Below are positions 58,046 to 64,000 of a DNA stretch of 64,000 nt, piece after piece (the stretch's first letter is position 1; each line of letters begins with the position of its first letter). The stretch comes from Sarocladium kiliense (Eukaryota; Ascomycota; Sordariomycetes; Hypocreales; Sarocladiaceae): positions 558,001-622,000 of the forward strand of contig JAUZTG010000041.1 in assembly GCA_030734395.1 (NCBI GenBank). Direction: 5' to 3'. The notes under the pieces were generated by a model. The model did not search any database. It was not told the DNA's origin and worked only from the letters and a program-made list of their open reading frames with translations. A program made the translations under genes and the position numbers.

Positions 58046-60671
58046 ATGAACGGCACACGTCGAATTGGCGACCCCGGTACAATGGGCCGCAGTGGCGATC
58101 GTGACGATGCTCACAAGCAGCGCAAACTGTCTCATGGGAGGAGCAGAGTCAGCCGGGCTTGTGACCGGTGCAAAGGGTAAATCAAACACACTGGCTTTGG
58201 GAACAGCTTCCTATCAATTACAGTTAGAAGCACTTCCGTCGTCTCATATCACCAGGCAACATCTGAATCTCATTCTGACTAACTGCTTTTGTTGTCCAGG
58301 CGCAAGACTCGCTGCTCCGGCAAGTACCCATGTTCGCTTTGCACACGCCTGGGCCTACGGTGTACCTACACGGCTGTCTACCGTCGTGGCCGTCTGCCGT
58401 CTATAGAGATGGAAACAGATGAAGCTGGCGAATCTATCACACAGGGCACCCCCGAGAACCAGCTAAATGGCTCGGCTACTGGAAGGGTAGATGCACATAC
58501 ATCCAACCCTGATGCTACTGCAGATGGAAGGTCGTTTGAGCCATCCAACACTGAGAACGGTATTTCCGCACCACAGTCTTCTCGTAACTCGCCGGAGCCA
58601 GCACCCATCGACAGGCAGGGCCACTACGTCGGTCCAGCTTCCGGGGTATCCTTCCTGCTCCGAGTTCAAAGAAAGCTACGACAACAGCATGCAGCGTCCT
58701 CTTCGTCCGAAGCCTCCATATTCACCTTTGGCGACTTGCCTCTGCCAGAGTTTGAGGACACTCGCTTTCTGATCCTTCCACCGCGGCCAGAGGCTGATAG
58801 TCTTGTCGCGAGGTACTTCGAGTTTGCGTCTGCAACGCATCGGTACTTGCATCGCGGAACAGTGGAGAGATGGCTTCAGGAACTTTATGAGACTTATGGC
58901 AATGTGAATGGTCAAGCAGGCGCTCGGAGTAGGATAGCGGTTTTGTTCATGGTGTTCGCCCATGCTGAAAATTTCCCCAAGTCAAAAGTCGGCGTGGTCA
59001 ATCCTACCTCCAGGTCAGTTAAGTGTCCACATCCAAGTGATGGAGCCTTGGTCTCATATCTGACTCTTTGACAGCGCCCGGTTCTTCTCAGCAGCCGAGG
59101 ATCAGCTCTCTATGGAGAAAGGTGCCATCCGGCTCACGAGCGTCCAAGCACGTCTAGCCCAATGCTTCTATCTCCTGTCGCATTCACGCCTCAACCACTG
59201 TTGGAGTCTTTTTGGAACCACTGCTCACCTTGTGCTCGCGCTAGGCATTCATAGGAAGTCACGAGTGGACGCCAGCAGCAACCCGGATTATGTCGATTTG
59301 GAGTGCCGCAAGCGCACATTCTGGTGTGCTTACAACTTGGACACCTACCTGAGTGCTGCTCTAGGCCGGCCACGGACGTTTCATGATGAGGACATCGACC
59401 AGGAGATGCCGCTTTGTGTGGATGATTCGAAGATCGGGGGCGGGCAGACAACGTTGCCTTCGGCCTTGGGGACTTCGCAGTCCATAATGTCTGCATCATG
59501 TGCTCATATCAAGTGCGTTGAGCCTTCATCACCAGTACTCTTTGGGGGAAATGAACTGACTAGTGTTACAAAATCAGACTTTCTCGAATCGTGGCTATGA
59601 TTTTGCGTGATCTGTATGGAATACGCTCCCAGTCCGCAGACGCCCAATGCAAGATTGCAGCGAGATTCACCAAGGAAATCAACGCATGGAGAAGCAGTAT
59701 TTCATACCTGGTGGATACAGATGGCCTTGACTCGGCCTTGTTCCAGCCAATCTTTCTTAGGCAGAGGGATGTTCTGAACTTGGCGTGCTGGCATGCGCAG
59801 ATCCTCGTTTGCCGGCCCTTCCTACTGAATAACTTTGCAAGTCTTACGAACCTTGGGACGACGAGATCTTCCAGCAATGTTCAGAGTACTGCAAGTGCAA
59901 ATGAGCATGTCCAACTGTGCCTTGAGGCTGCTATGAATATCGTTGACAAGATCAATGACCTTTCCTCTGGTGGTCGGTTGTACAACACGCTTTGGGTGTG
60001 TAGATGCTGCAACTGCCTTCATACTAGACAGATAATGGTTACTGACATGTTGAATTTAGTTCTCGCACTACTTTGCCTTCTCGGCCGTCGTTATGCTGTA
60101 CGTTTACGCCATCCAGAAACGCCATGCAGATCCGGAGACATACTTGCCAGCCTTCCACGCTGCAGTCAAGTGTCAGAAACAAATCACATCCATCGCGGTA
60201 CCCGGTTCCTTGGCCCAGAGATATGGTGTCGTTCTCCAGGAGCTGCGTCTCGAGGTTTTGCGCCACAACTCTCAATTGCTAGCATTAGCAGGAGAGGACA
60301 TTGGCACTGACGAGGCTGGTGCGATGCGAGAAAATGGCAATGACGGCTTGTTGGGCTCATTTTCGAACCAGGGTCCGGTGGACATGAACTCTCAAGGGAT
60401 GCATTTCGCTCCCACAGCCAGCGAAGAGGTTGCTGGGCATCTCAACCTTGGTCGAGAGGATGGTCCACTTGGCTTCGGGGAGCACAGTCCAGGCAGCTCG
60501 ATTGAGCAGATGATGGGCTGGGGTCAGTTCGACTCCTTGGTAAGTGGTATGTCCGAGGGCAATGTTGGTAGGACAGTACTGACGATCGATTCATCATAGG
60601 TCACGAGTGGTATCAGCGGCATGGAGGCGTTCCTTGGCGACAGCAACGTAGAAGGATGGCATCTGGCTTAG
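58046..60671 (+). CDS. Zn2Cys6 transcription factor with fungal_trans domain
   Basis: Regulatory protein of 750 aa in six exons: 58046-58176, 58300-59013, 59075-59512, 59578-59995, 60060-60539 and 60600-60671. The zinc cluster is complete only after splicing the 123-nt first intron: C39-x2-C42-x6-C49-x5-C55-x2-C58-x6-C65, preceded by a basic stretch. The fungal-specific middle domain (PF04082) spans ~residues 200-470, with ALGIHRKSRVD, CRKRTFWCAYNLDTYLSAALGRPRTFHDEDIDQEMP and later helices. An acidic/Gly/Asn-rich C-terminus may be activating. Last gene of the putative cluster, co-directional with the AKR and MFS genes. Inferred to be the pathway regulator because CGG-type sites lie upstream of each neighbour and of itself. 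Confidence 0.93.
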
Positions 60672-61990
60672 GGACCCTCCTCCTTACCTCGTGCACCCAG
60701 ATACCCAGAATCCATAGTGTCAGCAATTCAATCCTGAACGCTACATCTGCCTTGAAACATTCAGCAAACTTTCAGCTACGGAAGGGTCAGGCAAGGTTAG
60801 CTCAGGTCGCGATGAGAGAGGCCCGCGCCTGTGCTAAGCGCCCACCGTGCATAAGCTGATGCAGGCAGCCGCCCCCAAAGAGCAGCCAGGACAGTAGTGG
60901 TGACCATCACCGTCCATCTGTCCCGTGTGCGCTGCCTGATGCCATCACTGCTGTCTGCTAGACGCAACTGATTGTCAGCCTCCATCCCCGATCCTGCATC
61001 CTCTACTTCGTAACCCCACCTCCATCGCATCACAGTTGCTCCGGCTGCCTGCTTCACCTGGCCACCAGCTGTCCATATTCACCAAAGATCCTTTCAGTCG
61101 TCGAGTCCAGGGTCCTCCACCTTCGACGCACTCACTCACTCGTCAGCTGGCCCCCGCGAATCCCGGACTCTCGCTATTCACAGCTCGCGGCTCCTCTGGT
61201 CGCTGAGCCTCATCGGCCGTGGCCACCCCGCGCTGGTGCCTGCCGCTGCCTGAATGACTGGATTGCCCGTTTGTCCAGTTTCGTTTCGGCCAAACGTTTG
61301 ACTGCTTTAGGATCACACATGACTGCACTTCCATCGCCCCTCGTTCACCTTTCTGCTCCTTCTTCTTCACCTGCTTCCTCTTTCTTCTTCTTCCTCATCT
61401 GTTTGGAGATACTGGACCTTTTTCTCTTCCCTATTCTTCGTCTTCAACCTCGTCTTCATCACTTCTGGTCTCTCACGCCATCGCAGCTGTCATCCTGTCG
61501 CCAGTCAGCAACATCCCGTCTGCACCGCTTCGGCATCGCTTCCATGCATCGCTGACACCTGGTCCCGCCTCCTTCCATATCTCGACGCATATCCTATTTC
61601 AACATCCTCCAGTGCCAGCTGTGAGACCTTGAGATTACCACCGTCGTACCCGACTGAGATCTTCCGCTCCTCGACTGCCACTACATGCTGCACGCCATCT
61701 GTCGTGCGTTGGCGACGTGGCACTCATCGAGACTCGCCATCCGTGGTGTCGTCTACCCTGACCAATCCTCTGTCCTCCGCTACCAGTCCATCCGGTCTAT
61801 TTTCAGCTACTGAGCTGAGCCGGGCATCCGCATCAAACACACCAGTAGTTACGCACTATCCTGTTCGCCTTTGTTCAGACGCAACACCATTTCCTTGGTG
61901 CTCTAGAGAAGCGCCTCTAGCCCACGCGTAGCTCAGATTGTCCCGTGCCAAATCTGCCCAGGCTAATACTTGCCCACAATTACGATCACC
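60672..61990. promoter_or_regulatory. Intergenic and leader of AAA ATPase gene (1.3 kb)
   Basis: Pyrimidine-rich tracts (about 61345-61520 on the + strand) suggest a promoter and long leader for the gene at 61991. Several ATGs occur upstream in short frames. No gene seen. Confidence 0.45.
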
Positions 61991-64000
61991 ATGGCTACCA
62001 ACCAAGATGCGGTCGCTTCGAGTACAGCAGCTACTACTACTACTACCGCCGCCGTTACCTCGAGCCCCGCAACCGACGAGTCCCACCTCCCGCCTTCAAC
62101 CTCCAATCCTGACGACGGAACCATGAAAGACACCGCCGGCGCCGCGGCCGGAGTGGATCCCAAGCCTGATGATCAAGACCATCGTCTAGATGCCAATGCT
62201 GAAGCTGCCACCACCGCTGCTGTCAAGTCCAAATCCAAGAAAGCCCCTAAGTCCCGGAGAAAAGCCAAAGTCGTCAAGGCTACCCCACCGACCGCTGACA
62301 GTGATACTTCCGATTCCTCTACAGATGATTCCGATGACGATTCTAGGGTTGCCGACTCGGATTCAGACACTGACGATACCACAAACTCAGATCCACGCCC
62401 AAACACCAAGAAGGCTCTCAGCAAACATGGCCGCAAGGAAAAAAAGAGCAAAAAAGCCGGCAAGAGTAAGAAGCAGTCTGAGAAAGTGAAGAAAAAGAAG
62501 TCCAAAGGTCATTCAGTAAGATCTAAAGCTTCGGGCTCCAAGGCAAAGAACATTACCGTCGACGCCGGCTCGGACTCAGACTCAGATTCAGACTACTCCG
62601 ACTCTCCCAGCGATTCCGCCTCCTCCTCTTCCTCTTCCTCGAGTTCTCGTGTTGCTGCCAAGAAGGTCAAAAAGAAGCGTAAGAATAAGGTCCAGAAACG
62701 CTTCCGTGGATCCGGCGACCTCAACACTGCAGCTCTCATCGACGAGGTTGTCCAAACGGTGCTGGAACGCTTCCTCCAACTGCAAGCTGCCACACAGCCC
62801 TCCATACAATATCCTTCCCTTGGCCTCGGTGGACAACCTCAGACGTCTTTCTCAGTGCCCCAGAACACGGTATTTCCTGGCACAACTGCATCATACACTT
62901 CCCCGCCCTTCGCTGAAACTAACATTGTCGAGACCCCTCGCGCTTCACTTCTTAATCCCCGACAAGCCCGTGGCCGGAGAGGTGCAGCCTTGCGGGACCT
63001 AGGTTCACAGCCCCCTTCCGAGATCATCGATATCGACGGCCAAGTTAGTGACTCGCTCGCATCAATCAAGGATCAGAAGAAAAACAAGAAGAAGAAGAAG
63101 AAGGGCACCAGAGCCGATTTCAAGCGGGTCGATTGGGTATGGGATAGTTCTCTCTACACATGGAAACTACAAGACTCCACCGAGTCAACCAATGACTCGC
63201 AGTACGAAGAGTACATCTTTCACGTCCGACGCAGCTTCGATATCGAAGGCAGATACCGCTCCACAACTGTCGATATCAAGAGCAAGCTTCTGCGGGAATG
63301 CTTGCAAGACGTGATTGGCGATGTCAAGGGTGTGAGTCTTGTGGACGAATCACCCAAGACGGATCCCAACATGTTGTTTCTGTAAGTCAGGAATTGACTC
63401 ATTGGTGTATGCCTCTATCTCACACATGTTACAGCTATCTAGAAGACCTGCGCGCTCACCGAAAGGAGCTGAAGCGAGCAGAGCCAGCCGGTACAACGAA
63501 GAAGGAACGAAGACGCAATCAACGTCGACTTGACACCAAACGCAAGCAACTCAAAGTCCTCATCGGTTACCTAGACAAGGACTACTCGCGAACCAAGGAG
63601 AGTCTGTACCCGATGCTTGAGAACGGTCTCATCACCTTCGAGCTCATGTGGGCGCTGTGGAAGCCCGGAACCCTGGCGTATACTAGCACGTACGGTTCCA
63701 CGGATGATCCTCGCGTGTTCAAGGTTGAACTTGCGGAACGCCACAAAAGCTTCATGAAGGGTGAGCTATATCATCTCGATGGCAAGTATTTCGAGTTCGA
63801 CGGGAAGAAGTTCGGACAGGGCGCTGTGTCGGACGAGATCCTCGCGTTCCGCGGCGCTCGCAAGATCACAAGCCTTCCGTGCTACCCACTCAAGTACCAC
63901 CCCGAAGAGAAGAAGCTCCGTGAGAGGCTCATTGAGCGAGGCAAGAAATTTGTCTCTCTCAGCGGTGTACACTACAAAAGCTACTCGGGTATGGCATACC
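61991..64000 (+). CDS. AAA-family ATPase with DUF7025, 5' part
   Basis: N-terminal part of a large protein; the 3' end is outside the window. Exons are 61991-63381 and 63435 to beyond 64000 (53-nt intron, joining NMLFL to YLEDLRAH). Residues ~1-240 are low complexity: a Thr/Ala start, then alternating Asp/Ser blocks (DSDTSDSSTDDSDDDS, DSDSDSDYSDS) and Lys-rich blocks (KKSKGHSVRSK, KKVKKKRKNK), which looks nuclear or nucleolar. A Gln/Pro linker follows. From ~residue 395 the sequence turns globular (FKRVDWVWDSSLYTWKL, YIFHVRRSFDIEGRYRSTTVDIKS). LIGYLDKDYSRTKESLYPMLENGLITFELMWALWKPGTLAYT and ITSLPCYPLKYHPEEK are typical of the DUF7025 domain found before AAA modules in fungi. The ATPase core itself is not in view, so that part of the call is inferred. 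Confidence 0.8.

Noticed and set aside
1..64000. tRNA, 5S rRNA, CRISPR arrays, transposon ORFs
   Set aside because: I scanned by eye for B-box-like motifs, 5S-like conserved blocks, regularly spaced repeats, and transposase or reverse-transcriptase motifs and found none convincing. A covariance-model search (tRNAscan-SE, Infernal) would be decisive.

Overview
This window is nuclear DNA of a filamentous ascomycete (Pezizomycotina). The evidence is short GT-AG introns (mostly 45-65 nt), a fungal-only elongation factor eEF3, a Zn2Cys6 regulator, a TRPY vacuolar channel, a GYF-domain protein, an NRPS-like adenylate-forming reductase, a DUF7025-type AAA ATPase and about one gene per 4 kb on both strands. 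I cannot fix the class or genus. Splice junctions were placed by hand from GT/AG sites, reading phase and family continuity; every multi-exon model below closes in frame.

Layout. 1-3.3 kb: 3' end of an ACS-family MFS permease, then a convergent 14-TM drug-type MFS exporter. 3.3-7.6 kb: no gene seen. 7.6-15.3 kb: a truncated aldehyde-dehydrogenase-like ORF, pantoate-beta-alanine ligase, a PlsB/GNPAT-type acyltransferase ending in the peroxisomal signal SKL, a beta-carbonic anhydrase and RNase P/MRP subunit Pop4. 15.7-28.0 kb: an unrecognised membrane protein, a 1444-aa GYF protein and a TTC27/Emw1-like TPR protein. 28-36.3 kb: gene-poor DNA around an Ldh2-type dehydrogenase broken by two in-frame TAG codons. 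36.3-49.3 kb: an amino-acid permease, eEF3, a macrodomain protein and a Yvc1-type TRP channel. 49.8-60.7 kb: an A-T-R NRPS-like reductase, a divergent MFS transporter, an aldo-keto reductase and a Zn2Cys6 regulator. 62.0 kb to the end: 5' part of a DUF7025/AAA ATPase.

How the genes fit together. Most loci are housekeeping genes with no obvious shared pathway. The exception is 49.8-60.7 kb, which has the composition of a small secondary-metabolite cluster: activation and reductive release of a carboxylic acid, a second carbonyl reduction, transport and a pathway-type regulator. CGG/CCG triplet arrays of the kind Zn2Cys6 proteins bind sit upstream of all four genes. This is the best candidate in the window for an undescribed system; its product cannot be read from the sequence.

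Other points: several genes switch sharply from C-ending to G-ending codons part-way through. I saw no tRNA, rRNA, CRISPR array or intact transposon.
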